DNA from: UBA830 sp038146925
Lineage (GTDB): Bacteria > Pseudomonadota > Alphaproteobacteria > MPNO01 > UBA830
Length of the DNA: 64,000 nucleotides
NCBI GenBank assembly: GCA_038146925.1
Contig: JAYQSP010000004.1
Location: forward strand, 62,001-126,000
Direction of reading: 5' to 3'
Below, in pieces: positions 16,951 through 25,633 of this stretch (within the stretch, counting starts at the first letter, position 1; the number at the start of each line of letters is the position of its first letter). Position numbers and translations under genes: made by a program. Below the pieces are notes generated by a model that was given only the letters and a program-made list of their open reading frames with translations, was not told where the DNA came from and made no database searches.

Positions 16951-18044
16951 ACGTCGACGGCAGACCCTATCGCACGATCTGGCTCGGTGGTGACGGCGAG
17001 ACGGTCGAGATTATCGATCAGACGCGGTTGCCGTTCGAGTTCGTGGTTGTGCAACTGGCCAGTGTGGAGGAGGCGGCGACCGCAATTCGTGACATGTGGG
17101 TGCGCGGCGCGCCGCTGATCGGGGCGACGGCGGCCTACGGCATGGCGCTGGCGATGCGTGACGATCCGTCGGACGACAATCTGTCCACCGCCGCCGATCT
17201 TTTGATGGCGACGCGGCCCACGGCGGTGAATCTGCGCTGGGCGGTGGATGAGATGAGGAACCTGTTGTCGCCGCTTGCCCCCAATGCGCGGTCGAAAGCG
17301 GCGTATATCCGGGCCGCCGAAATCTGCGACGAGGATGTCGCGATCTGTTCGTCTATCGGCGATCACGGGATGCCGTTGATCCACAAAGCCTGGGAGGCGC
17401 GCGGCAAGCCGGAACGCGTCAACGTGCTGACGCATTGCAACGCCGGCTGGTTGGCGACGGTCGACTGGGGCACGGCGCTGGCCCCGATTTACAAGGCGCA
17501 CGATGCGGGCATACCGGTCCATGTCTGGGTAGACGAAACCCGCCCGCGCAACCAGGGCGCCAGCCTGACTGCCTGGGAGCTGGGCAAGCACGGCGTGCCG
17601 CATACCGTGATCGTCGACAATGTGGGCGGGCATCTGATGCAGCACGGGATGGTCGATCTGGTCATCACCGGCACGGATCGCACGACGGCCGCCGGCGACG
17701 TTTGCAACAAGATCGGCACCTATCTGAAAGCGCTGGCCGCCCATGACAACAACGTCCCGTTCTATGTGGGCCTGCCGGGACCGACCATCGACTGGACCAT
17801 CGAAGACGGTATTCGCGACATCCCGATCGAACAGCGCGATGCGGCTGAGGTGACGGAAATGACGGGCCGGTCACCCTCCGGCGATATTTCGACGGTCCGA
17901 ATCGTTCCGGAGGGCAGTTTCGCGGCAAATTACGCGTTCGACGTGACGCCGGCGCGTCTGGTCACCGGGCTTATCACGGAACGCGGCGTCAGCGCGGCTT
18001 CCCAAGCCGGTTTGTCGAAGCTGTATCCCGAACTGGCGGGCTAG
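16947..18044 (+). CDS. mtnA: S-methyl-5-thioribose-1-phosphate isomerase
   Basis: This encodes 365 residues from GTG 16947, overlapping the mtnP stop by four bases. Isomerase signatures include WVRGAPLIGATAAYG, the catalytic cysteine in NVLTHCNAGWLAT, and the catalytic aspartate in VITGTDRTTAAGDVCNKIGT. It converts methylthioribose-1-phosphate to methylthioribulose-1-phosphate. It ends 4 bp from the convergent SPOR-protein gene, with no clear terminator between them. Confidence 0.96.
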   Translation: MNVDGRPYRTIWLGGDGETVEIIDQTRLPFEFVVVQLASVEEAATAIRDMWVRGAPLIGATAAYGMALAMRDDPSDDNLSTAADLLMATRPTAVNLRWAVDEMRNLLSPLAPNARSKAAYIRAAEICDEDVAICSSIGDHGMPLIHKAWEARGKPERVNVLTHCNAGWLATVDWGTALAPIYKAHDAGIPVHVWVDETRPRNQGASLTAWELGKHGVPHTVIVDNVGGHLMQHGMVDLVITGTDRTTAAGDVCNKIGTYLKALAAHDNNVPFYVGLPGPTIDWTIEDGIRDIPIEQRDAAEVTEMTGRSPSGDISTVRIVPEGSFAANYAFDVTPARLVTGLITERGVSAASQAGLSKLYPELAG

Positions 18045-18048
18045 GTCT

Positions 18049-18948
18049 TCAGGATTTGCGCGCTTTCATGATGGCGCAGTACTGACCGCCCGCCTTCAGC
18101 TTTCTGCAGATAGACTGCGCGGCTTTCAGGCTGGCGGCGGACACGCCAAGACGCAGATACTGGCCTATTTTCTTGCCGAGCCAGACCTTTGAGATCGCTT
18201 TCGGGCTGTTGCCCAGTACGCCGCCATAGCGCTTGTAGAGCGACCGCCATCCTTTTTCCAGCGTACGCGTGTTTTTATACGAGCCCAGATGAACGAACCG
18301 GCTGCCTTTCTGTAGCGACTTGGCGTTCGTTGCTGCCGGACCGGCTTTATCCATCATGGTCTCCGCGGGATGCGCCCGGTTCGATTCCGGCATATCTGCG
18401 TCCGACGCTTCGGCCGGCGCTAAAGCCGCGAGTTCGTATACCGCGTTACCTGCCGTCTGATGCGATTTTGGGTCGGGAAGCGGGAACTGTATCCCCAGCT
18501 CCGTCAACTGCGTTTTGACCCGAAACAGGCGTCGTTGCGCCACCTCGGTTACCGTGCCCGAATAGACGAATTCATCGCCGCAACGCAGCACCGCCGGCAG
18601 AGAATGATCGGCGTTGGCCAGAGGTTCCAGTATGCGATACGCCGAGATCCCGCGGCCCGCGATATCCAGTGCAAGTGCATAGAGTAGTTTGGCCCTGGGA
18701 TGCTTCGGATTCGCGACGATCAGCTTCTGCGTTGCGGCAACCGCAGCCGTGCCGTCTCGTCGGCAATAGGCATCGGCGTATGCGATGGTGTCGAGGCGCA
18801 TGGGGTCGGTTTTGATGCCCGATGCGGTCGAACTTTTCATCGTTTTCGGTTCCGGGTCGCCCATCACAGCGCCTACATAGGGCAGGGAGTGCAGCGAACA
18901 GGCCGACAGCGCGCAAGGCAGAATGATGCCGGGGAGAATTCTTTTCAT
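18049..18948 (-). CDS. Lipoprotein with C-terminal SPOR domain
   Basis: This 299-residue protein has a type II signal peptide with lipobox LSAC (Cys17). A helical, possibly tetratricopeptide-like middle follows (about 55-180, ATQKLIVANPKHPRAKLLYA). The C-terminal SPOR domain runs from RFVHLGSYKNTRTLEKGWRS to the end (about 217-295). SPOR domains bind denuded glycan strands of septal peptidoglycan, so it is probably an outer-membrane lipoprotein directed to division sites. It begins 3 bp after the stop of the carbonic-anhydrase-like gene, so the pair is an operon. Confidence 0.85.
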   Translation of the reverse strand: MKRILPGIILPCALSACSLHSLPYVGAVMGDPEPKTMKSSTASGIKTDPMRLDTIAYADAYCRRDGTAAVAATQKLIVANPKHPRAKLLYALALDIAGRGISAYRILEPLANADHSLPAVLRCGDEFVYSGTVTEVAQRRLFRVKTQLTELGIQFPLPDPKSHQTAGNAVYELAALAPAEASDADMPESNRAHPAETMMDKAGPAATNAKSLQKGSRFVHLGSYKNTRTLEKGWRSLYKRYGGVLGNSPKAISKVWLGKKIGQYLRLGVSAASLKAAQSICRKLKAGGQYCAIMKARKS

Positions 18949-18951
18949 CGT

Positions 18952-19977
18952 CTATCCCCCGATCGATTGCAGCAGATACCGGCCGTTCCGCGCCTGAACG
19001 GGCCGGGCGTTTTCACCCATGATGCCGCGGAGCCGGACGATCTGGTCGTCTGAAAACGCAACCGGGGTACGCAAAACCAGCCAGTCGACGTTTTCCGTGC
19101 AGGGTGGTGTCGTCAGCGACCCCTGATAGCGGAAATGGGCCGTTTTGTCGGGCAGCAGGTCGCGGGCATTGATCAGCGCCCGTGTGTTCTTCGACCGGGT
19201 ATGCGCCTTAATAGGCAATCGGTCCCACAACTCGCGGGCTGCCAGGTTCGCAGGGCCCGACGTAACCAGCAGCGCGACGATGGCCGTGCGGCCCTTGGCG
19301 TTTTTGTGAACGAACTGGATCTCCATGGGAAAACTGCGACCGGCAACCGTGTGTTCGCTGGGTGTTCGAAAATGAAAGTGGGTCAGGTCGTACCGTTCAC
19401 TGCCCAGAACGATGTGGCTGCCCTTGCCGTAATTGGCCTGGATCGTGCGACCGGTATGGATCATCTCGATGACTGAAACTTTGTACCGAAATACCAGACC
19501 CTGGAGTCGCGCCGGCTCCACCGATACCAGATTTACAGGTGACTGCCTTCGTCCGGCGCCGCAAACATGATACGCCTCGCTCAGATTGCCCCAATGGGCA
19601 GGGCCGGAATCGCCACGGTATCCCCAAGGCGCCGCAAGATTTTTCCTCGGTTTTGCGGTCTTATGTTTCTCCGCTGCAGCGGGGGCGGCGGCGGTTTTTT
19701 TCATCTTGACCGTCGGCACGGGCTTCTTTGCGGTTTTAGCCGCAGGCGGCTTCATAACCGTTTTTTTCGAGGGCCTGACCGTTACTTTTTCGCGCGTCAA
19801 AGACATCGGTTTTTTGTCGGCGGATTTCTTCGATACGGATGCCTTCGTTGGCTGCGCTTTTTCCTCAGGCGCCTTGCCGGGCGGGGGTTTATCTGCCGCG
19901 CTGGCGGCGGCGCAGCTAAGCAGAAAGACTGCGGCGATCGCCGCCGGCAGGCCGGCAATTCTTCCAATGATGAGCAT
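18952..19977 (-). CDS. Alpha-carbonic-anhydrase-fold protein with degenerate zinc site
   Basis: This encodes 341 residues from ATG 19977; an earlier in-frame ATG at 20112 would place the signal peptide internally. After a signal peptide (cleavage near SAA-A at about 27) comes a Lys/Ala/Pro-rich linker (28-115). The alpha-CA domain (about 116-341) keeps QSPVNL, TPSEHTVAG and SLTTPPCTE, plus Cys139 and Cys293 for the usual disulfide. Aligned to active enzymes, only the first zinc histidine is kept (His202). The second position reads Arg204 and the third Gln221 (EIQFVH instead of ELHLVH). It is probably a non-catalytic CA-related periplasmic protein, cotranscribed with the SPOR lipoprotein. Confidence 0.8.
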   Translation of the reverse strand: MLIIGRIAGLPAAIAAVFLLSCAAASAADKPPPGKAPEEKAQPTKASVSKKSADKKPMSLTREKVTVRPSKKTVMKPPAAKTAKKPVPTVKMKKTAAAPAAAEKHKTAKPRKNLAAPWGYRGDSGPAHWGNLSEAYHVCGAGRRQSPVNLVSVEPARLQGLVFRYKVSVIEMIHTGRTIQANYGKGSHIVLGSERYDLTHFHFRTPSEHTVAGRSFPMEIQFVHKNAKGRTAIVALLVTSGPANLAARELWDRLPIKAHTRSKNTRALINARDLLPDKTAHFRYQGSLTTPPCTENVDWLVLRTPVAFSDDQIVRLRGIMGENARPVQARNGRYLLQSIGG

Positions 19978-20157
19978 GTTCCGCAATTTCCCCCGCGCGG
20001 CGTCTATTTTATCTTCGGGCGACAGAGTTCCTCTTTTTGGTAAACGCTTGGTAAATAACGTAAAGTTTGTGCCGGCCGGTAGCGGTGCCGGGCTTGAGTC
20101 GGCGCGCCGCATGGATCACATTGCGGATCTCCAACGGAACGGAACGGGACGGGTTCG

Positions 20158-22206
20158 ATGAAGAGCGAATGGTCGGCTAAAGCGGCACGCACTGCCGTGC
20201 GGACTTACGCGAAACAGGGTATCGGCGAGGATCTGGCGCTTCGGGTGTACACGACCCGCCTGCTGGGCAACGACCCCCGGCTGGTTCTGCATGGCGGGGG
20301 AAATACGTCGGTCAAGACCGTCATGACGGACACAGCCGGGGATGAGGTCGAAGTTCTCTGCGTCAAAGGGTCGGGCTGGGACATGGGAGATATCGAACCG
20401 CCCGGACTACCCGCCGTGCGGCTGGACGCGATCCGCAAGCTCCGCAAACTGAAGAGACTGTCGGACGAAGACATGGTGAATGTCCAACGCGGCGCGCTGC
20501 TCGATTCCAACTCGCCCAACCCGTCCGTCGAGACGCTTCTGCACGCCTTCCTGCCCCACAAATTCATCGATCACACACATTCGGACGCGGTTCTGTCGGT
20601 GACGGACCAACCCAATGGCGCGGATATCTGCCGCGACATCTATGACGACCGCGTGGCGCTGGTACCCTATATCATGCCGGGTTTCGATCTGGCTCAGTCC
20701 TGCGCCCGCATCTGGGAACGACATCGGGATGTCGAAGGGCTCATCCTGCTTAAACACGGGATCTTTACCTTCGGCGAGACCGCCCGGGAAGCATACGAGC
20801 GTATGATCGATCTGGTGACCGTGGCGGAGAAACATCTGGCCAAGGCAAAGACGGCGCAATCGTTCGCCCGGTCCCGTTTGCCGGCGAAGATCGCCGCGGT
20901 GGAAGATATTGCGCCGGTCCTGCGTGGCGCCGTCGCTGAAGCAACCGGCGAGGACTGGCGCCGGATGGTCCTGGATTTACGTAGTTCCGCCGATGTGATG
21001 AAATACGTCAACGGGCGCGACGTGGCGCGCTACGCGACAACCGGGCCGGTAACGCCGGATCACGTCATACGGACCAAGCCCAAACCTTTGATCCTGGCCG
21101 CCCCGAATGCAAACGGCCTGGCACCCTTTGCGACGGCCGTGAAAGCTGCGGTCCGGAAATATGCGGTCGATTACGCGCGCTATTTCGACCGGCATAACAA
21201 AAAGCTGAAAACACCGAAGACGATGCTGGATACCATGCCGAGGGTAATACTTGTTCCCGGTCTCGGCCTGTTCGGCCTCGGGAAATCGGCGAAAGACGCC
21301 CGCATTGCCGCCGATCTGGCGGAGACGACGGCACGTGTGGTCGCGGACGCCGAAAATCTCGGCGTCTATAAATGCATTCCAGAAAAAGACATCTTCGAGA
21401 TCGAATACTGGTCTCTGGAACAGGCCAAGCTCGGCAAAGCAGCCGAAAAACCGCTGGCGCGCCACATCGTGGCCGTTACCGGCGGCGGTTCCGGGATCGG
21501 TGCGGCAACTGCGGCGGCATTCGCGGAACAGGGGGCTGAAGTCGCTGTCCTCGATCGGGATCTGAAAGCCGCGCAGGCCGTTGCCGACGGGTTCGGCGGG
21601 CTCGCGGTAAAATGCGACGTGACCATCGCGGCGTCGGTAAACAAGGCGTTCGCCGGAATTTGCCGGGCGTTCGGCGGCCTCGATGTTCTCGTGTCGAATG
21701 CCGGCGCGGCCTGGCAGGGCAGGATCGGCGACGTCGACGAAAAAATTCTGCGCGACAGTTTTGAGCTTAATTTCTGGGGACACCAGCGCTGCGCCCAGGC
21801 AGCGGTTTCGATTATGAAAGCGCAGGGCACCGGCGGTGCGTTGTTGTTCAACACGTCGAAACAGGCGGTCAATCCCGGGCCCGATTTCGGGCCCTATGGT
21901 CTGCCGAAGGCATCGACCCTGTTCCTGTCACGTCAGTATGCGCTTGATCACGGGGCGGACGGCATCCGCTCAAACGCGGTGAACGCGGACCGCATCCGGT
22001 CCGGTCTTCTGACCGGGGATATGATTGCGTCGCGATCGAAAGCGCGCGGGGTCTCCGAGGGAGACTACATGGCCGGCAACCTGTTGGGCCGGGAAGTCAC
22101 GGCTGACGATGTGGCGCAGGCGTTCGTCAATCTCGCGCTGGCGAAAAAAACCACCGGTGCCGTGTTGACGGTTGACGGCGGCAATATCGCGGCGGCATTG
22201 CGCTGA
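20158..22206 (+). CDS. Bifunctional class II aldolase / short-chain dehydrogenase
   Basis: This 682-residue fusion has an N-terminal class II aldolase domain (about 1-400) with RLVLHGGGNTSVK and the metal-binding HTHSDAVLSV and LLKHGIFTFG motifs. Its C-terminal SDR domain (about 430-682) has the cofactor motif TGGGSGIGAATAAAF and catalytic Ser/Tyr/Lys in NTSKQA and YGLPKAS. The architecture is that of RhaD/RhaE-type proteins, which oxidise and cleave deoxysugar acid or sugar phosphates (rhamnulose-related in characterised cases). No sugar transporter or kinase is adjacent, so the substrate is open. Confidence 0.9.
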   Translation: MKSEWSAKAARTAVRTYAKQGIGEDLALRVYTTRLLGNDPRLVLHGGGNTSVKTVMTDTAGDEVEVLCVKGSGWDMGDIEPPGLPAVRLDAIRKLRKLKRLSDEDMVNVQRGALLDSNSPNPSVETLLHAFLPHKFIDHTHSDAVLSVTDQPNGADICRDIYDDRVALVPYIMPGFDLAQSCARIWERHRDVEGLILLKHGIFTFGETAREAYERMIDLVTVAEKHLAKAKTAQSFARSRLPAKIAAVEDIAPVLRGAVAEATGEDWRRMVLDLRSSADVMKYVNGRDVARYATTGPVTPDHVIRTKPKPLILAAPNANGLAPFATAVKAAVRKYAVDYARYFDRHNKKLKTPKTMLDTMPRVILVPGLGLFGLGKSAKDARIAADLAETTARVVADAENLGVYKCIPEKDIFEIEYWSLEQAKLGKAAEKPLARHIVAVTGGGSGIGAATAAAFAEQGAEVAVLDRDLKAAQAVADGFGGLAVKCDVTIAASVNKAFAGICRAFGGLDVLVSNAGAAWQGRIGDVDEKILRDSFELNFWGHQRCAQAAVSIMKAQGTGGALLFNTSKQAVNPGPDFGPYGLPKASTLFLSRQYALDHGADGIRSNAVNADRIRSGLLTGDMIASRSKARGVSEGDYMAGNLLGREVTADDVAQAFVNLALAKKTTGAVLTVDGGNIAAALR

Positions 22207-22220
22207 TCGTTCGCCAATAA

Positions 22221-22246
22221 AAAACCCCCGCCGAAGCGGGGGTTTT
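22221..22246. terminator. Bidirectional terminator between convergent genes
   Basis: A perfect 11-bp inverted repeat (AAAACCCCCGC at 22221-22231 and complement at 22236-22246) with loop CGAA has T-runs on both strands. It separates the aldolase/SDR gene from the convergent dienelactone hydrolase gene and can end both transcripts. Confidence 0.92.
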
Positions 22247-22268
22247 CCGTAATGGTGCGGCCGTTCGA

Positions 22269-22943
22269 TCAGGCTGCGTGTTCGTCCATCCAGGCGACGG
22301 CGCGGGCAAACGCCCTTTCGGTGGCGCCGGGATTGAAGGAATCCCGGTCGTCGCAGGTGAAGCCGTGACCGGAATCGTCATAGACGTAGAGCGGGCTGTC
22401 CTGCAGCGCATCCTTGATCTTCTGCAGGTCGTCCAGCGGGATGGCAGCATCCTTGTCGCCGAAATGGAACTGCGTCGGGCATTTGGGCTGCATGTCGCTG
22501 ACCTTGGCGGCGATGCCGCCACCGTAGAACGGCATGGCCGCCGATACGCCGTCCACCGTGCAGGCTGCGACATAGGTGGCATAACCGCCGAAACAGAACC
22601 CGATCACGCTGACTTTGCCGGCGGAGGAAACTTCCTGCACGGCGGCGCCGATATCGGCGGTGATCCATTCATCCGTGATCTTGCCGCGGGTTTCGCGGCC
22701 GGTGGCGAAATCGTCCTCGTTGTAGCCAAGCTCGATGTCCTTGCCGACGCGGTCGAACAGGGCCGGCGCGATGGCCGTGTACCCGAGACCGGCGAAGTGA
22801 TCGACCGTGCTGCGGATCTGGCTGTTGACGCCGAAAATTTCCTGAATGACGACCAGGCCGCCCTTGGACGCGCCTGACGGTTCTGCCTTGTAGGCATCGA
22901 GCTGATGACCATCCGATGCCGTAAGTGAAATCTTTTCTCCCAT
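22269..22943 (-). CDS. Dienelactone hydrolase family protein
   Basis: This encodes 224 residues from ATG 22943 behind GGGA. It has an alpha/beta hydrolase fold with the DLH-type nucleophile elbow GFCFGGYAT (catalytic Cys), an aspartate in the LYVYDDSGHGF region and the histidine of GHGF. Dienelactone hydrolases open enol-lactones in chlorocatechol degradation, but many chromosomal members act on other esters. No chlorocatechol genes are nearby, so the substrate is unassigned. Confidence 0.92.
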   Translation of the reverse strand: MGEKISLTASDGHQLDAYKAEPSGASKGGLVVIQEIFGVNSQIRSTVDHFAGLGYTAIAPALFDRVGKDIELGYNEDDFATGRETRGKITDEWITADIGAAVQEVSSAGKVSVIGFCFGGYATYVAACTVDGVSAAMPFYGGGIAAKVSDMQPKCPTQFHFGDKDAAIPLDDLQKIKDALQDSPLYVYDDSGHGFTCDDRDSFNPGATERAFARAVAWMDEHAA

Positions 22944-23048
22944 GATATTCCCTTTCTGTGGATCCCTGATAAACGCCATTTCGGCGCGGCTTTTGAAAAT
23001 CGAACGGCGGCTGTCCCGGCCGCCGGTGACCTAACTTAGCGCGCCAGA

Positions 23049-24149
23049 TTACACGTTGAAACGGAAAAGCACGACATCGCCGTCCTTCACGATGTAGTCG
23101 CGGCCTTCCTGGCGCATGCGGCCCGCTTCCTTGGAGCCCTGTTCGCCGTTATGCGCGATGTAATCGTCGTAGCCGATGGTCTCCGCGCAGATGAAGCCGC
23201 GCGCAAAATCGGTATGAATGATGCCGGCGGCGTCGACGGCTTTGGTGGCTTCGGGGATCGTCCATGCCCGGCTTTCCTTGGGCCCCGCCGTGAAATACGT
23301 AATCAGACCCAGCAACTCGTACCCGGCGCGGATCACGCGTTCCAGGCCCGTGCGTTCCAGCCCCAGACTTTCGAGGAACTCCTGTTTCTCGTCCGCATCT
23401 TCGAGTTGCGCGACCTCAGCCTCGATCGCGGCCGAGACAACGACGCAGGCGGCGTTTTCTGCAGCCGCCTTCTCGGCAACTTTGTCGGACAGCGCATTGC
23501 CCGTGGCCGCAGAATCCTCCTCTACATTGCACACATACATCACGGGTTTGGCGGTCAGCAGCTGCATCTGGCGGAACAGCGACGCTTCGTCCCTGCCGAC
23601 CTCCATTACGCGGGCGGGCTTGCCGTCTTCGAGCACGGCGGTTGCCCTCTCGACCAGGTCGAGCATGGCTTTGGCTTCCTTGTCGCCGCCTCGCGCTTTC
23701 TTGACCAGGGGATCTTTGCGACGCTCCAGACTCTGCAGGTCCGCCAGCATCAGTTCGGTTTCCACCACTTCGGCATCCGCAAGCGGATCGACCGTTCCGG
23801 AGACATGGGTGACCTCTTCGCCATCGAAACATCGCAGGACATGGGCGATGGCGGCTACTTCGCGGATATGACCGAGGAACTGGTTGCCGAGGCCTTCGCC
23901 TTTGCTGGCGCCTTCGACCAGCCCGGCGATGTCCATAAACTCGAGCTGCGCCGGCACGACGCTTTCCGATTTGGCCAATCCCGCGATGATCTGGAGCCGG
24001 TCGTCCGGCACGGCGACCCGGCCCGAGTTTGGTTCCACCGTGCAGAACGGATAGTTCGCCGCTTCGGCAGCCGCGGTTGCTGTCAATGCGTTGAAAAGCG
24101 TTGATTTTCCGACATTCGGCAGGCCGACGATGCCGCACTGGAAACCCAT
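23049..24149 (-). CDS. ychF: Redox-regulated ribosome-binding ATPase YchF
   Basis: This 366-residue protein is a full-length Obg-family ATPase. The P-loop is GLPNVGKST at residues 8-16, with switch motif DIAGLVEGASKGEGLGNQFL. It has a coiled-coil insert and the C-terminal TGS-like domain (FTAGPKESRAWTI to GDVVLFRFNV). YchF binds ribosomes and prefers ATP. Its start overlaps the pth stop as TGATG, the widespread pth-ychF arrangement. Confidence 0.97.
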   Translation of the reverse strand: MGFQCGIVGLPNVGKSTLFNALTATAAAEAANYPFCTVEPNSGRVAVPDDRLQIIAGLAKSESVVPAQLEFMDIAGLVEGASKGEGLGNQFLGHIREVAAIAHVLRCFDGEEVTHVSGTVDPLADAEVVETELMLADLQSLERRKDPLVKKARGGDKEAKAMLDLVERATAVLEDGKPARVMEVGRDEASLFRQMQLLTAKPVMYVCNVEEDSAATGNALSDKVAEKAAAENAACVVVSAAIEAEVAQLEDADEKQEFLESLGLERTGLERVIRAGYELLGLITYFTAGPKESRAWTIPEATKAVDAAGIIHTDFARGFICAETIGYDDYIAHNGEQGSKEAGRMRQEGRDYIVKDGDVVLFRFNV

Positions 24150-24745
24150 CAGTCTTTATCCTTTTCGTCTTTGCCCGGGGGCGGCGCGAGATAAGCCACC
24201 CGGGTCATAAAACCGGCGTCGTCTCCTTCGATCAGCAGCGGCAATGCATCCGCCACCGCGTCGACGGTTCGTTCGACCCAGGCCTGTTCGGCTTTCGGGA
24301 AGTCCGACAACACGTAGCTGTGAACGCGTTTCTTGTCGCCTGGATGACCGATCCCGATCCGGACGCGGCGAAAATCCTGACCGATATGGGAGGAGATACT
24401 GCGAATGCCGTTATGACCGGCATGCCCGCCCCCCATTTTTACCCTGACCTTGCCTGGGGCGAGGTCCAGTTCGTCGTAAAGCACCGTCACCGCGCCGGGA
24501 CGCAATTTGTGAAAGCGCACGGCGGATCCCAGTGCGCGGCCGGATTCGTTCATGAAGGTTTTGGGCTTCAGCATCAGAATCTTTTCGCCGCCGATCATGC
24601 CTTCGGCGACGTAAGCATGATGTTTCGACTGGCGAAGAGAAAAGTCGTAGCGGCGGATGATTTCATCCGCCGCCATGAACCCGATATTGTGACGCTGCCG
24701 GGCATGTTTCGGGCCCGGATTGCCAAGTCCTGCAAAAATCAGCAT
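24149..24745 (-). CDS. pth: Peptidyl-tRNA hydrolase
   Basis: This 198-residue protein begins with FAGLGNPGPKHARQRHNIGF, which carries the catalytic histidine, followed by KPKTFMNESGRALG and the catalytic Asp region VLYDELDLAPG. It recycles tRNA from aborted translation. The gene is between rplY (42 bp upstream) and ychF (overlapping), forming a translation-related operon. Confidence 0.97.
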   Translation of the reverse strand: MLIFAGLGNPGPKHARQRHNIGFMAADEIIRRYDFSLRQSKHHAYVAEGMIGGEKILMLKPKTFMNESGRALGSAVRFHKLRPGAVTVLYDELDLAPGKVRVKMGGGHAGHNGIRSISSHIGQDFRRVRIGIGHPGDKKRVHSYVLSDFPKAEQAWVERTVDAVADALPLLIEGDDAGFMTRVAYLAPPPGKDEKDKD

Positions 24746-24787
24746 TGCTGACGGCCTGCCGGGGCAGACCGCTGAGGCCGACCGATC

Positions 24788-25489
24788 CTAGTCGTCCTCT
24801 CCGCCATCGCCCGATCCCTCGGCGTCGTCGCCGGAATCGCCGCCGCCGTCTTCGTCGTCGGCGCCTTCCGTGCCGCCTTCGCCCTCTTCGCCTTCTTCGT
24901 CTTCCGCGGTCTCTTCGACCATGATCGTCGGAGCGGCAATGGTGGCGATGGTGAAGTCGCGATCCGAAATCACGAACTCAACGCCATCGGGCAGCGTGAC
25001 GCTGCTGGCATGGACGGAATCGCCGACCTCCAGCCCCGCAAGCTGCAGGATAAGTTCCGGCGGAATGTTGTCCGCCGTACAGAACACTTCGACTTCGTAT
25101 CGGACCACATTCAGGACGCCGCCCTGCTTCAGGCCGGGGCTGTCTTCTTCGCCTTCGAACACCACGGGCACATTGGCGGCGATTTTTCGCTTGGGGTCGA
25201 ACCGCAGAAAATCGACATGCATAGGCGCATCCGAAACCGGGTGGAACTGCACGTCACGCGGCAGCACGCGATGTTTCGTCCCGTCGATCTCGATATCGAT
25301 CAACTGAATGAAAAACTGCGGGTTTGTGAGTTCGCGGACGAGCAGCCTGCGCTCCAGCGTCAGCGTAATCGGTTCTTCCTTGTTGCCGTATATGACGGCG
25401 GGTACCTGACCATCGCGGCGAGCCTGGCGTGCGGACCCCTTACCTGCAGCCTCTCGCGGCGAGGCGGGTACTGTTTCGACCTCAGCCAT
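24788..25489 (-). CDS. rplY: 50S ribosomal protein L25/general stress protein Ctc
   Basis: This encodes 233 residues from ATG 25489 behind AGGAG. It has an N-terminal L25 5S-rRNA-binding domain (GKGSARQARRDGQVPAVIYG) and the TL5/CTC beta domain. The C-tail of about 45 residues is almost entirely Glu, Asp and Gly, which is common in alphaproteobacterial L25. It is the first gene of the rplY-pth-ychF group. Confidence 0.96.
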   Translation of the reverse strand: MAEVETVPASPREAAGKGSARQARRDGQVPAVIYGNKEEPITLTLERRLLVRELTNPQFFIQLIDIEIDGTKHRVLPRDVQFHPVSDAPMHVDFLRFDPKRKIAANVPVVFEGEEDSPGLKQGGVLNVVRYEVEVFCTADNIPPELILQLAGLEVGDSVHASSVTLPDGVEFVISDRDFTIATIAAPTIMVEETAEDEEGEEGEGGTEGADDEDGGGDSGDDAEGSGDGGEDD

Positions 25490-25540
25490 GAATTTCTCCT
25501 TTGAATGAACGTGCCGGCCTCCAGGGGTGCCGGTCACAGC

Positions 25541-25568
25541 AAAACCCCGCCGGAACCCGGCGGGGCGC
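25541..25568 (-). terminator. Terminator downstream of prs
   Basis: A 9-bp perfect stem (CCCCGCCGG 25545-25553, complement 25557-25565) with a 3-nt loop is followed, on the minus strand, by TTTTGCTG. It lies between prs and rplY and ends the prs transcript. Confidence 0.85.
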
Positions 25569-25633
25569 GCGTTTTTAACGGCTTAAGCCGACGTAGTCAA
25601 ACGTAACGGTACCGTTTTTGCCGTCAGAAACTA

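Noticed and set aside
20090..20118. Minus-strand TGATCC upstream of the carbonic-anhydrase-like gene
   Set aside because: The position of the expected -10 reads CAAG; judged a chance hexamer.
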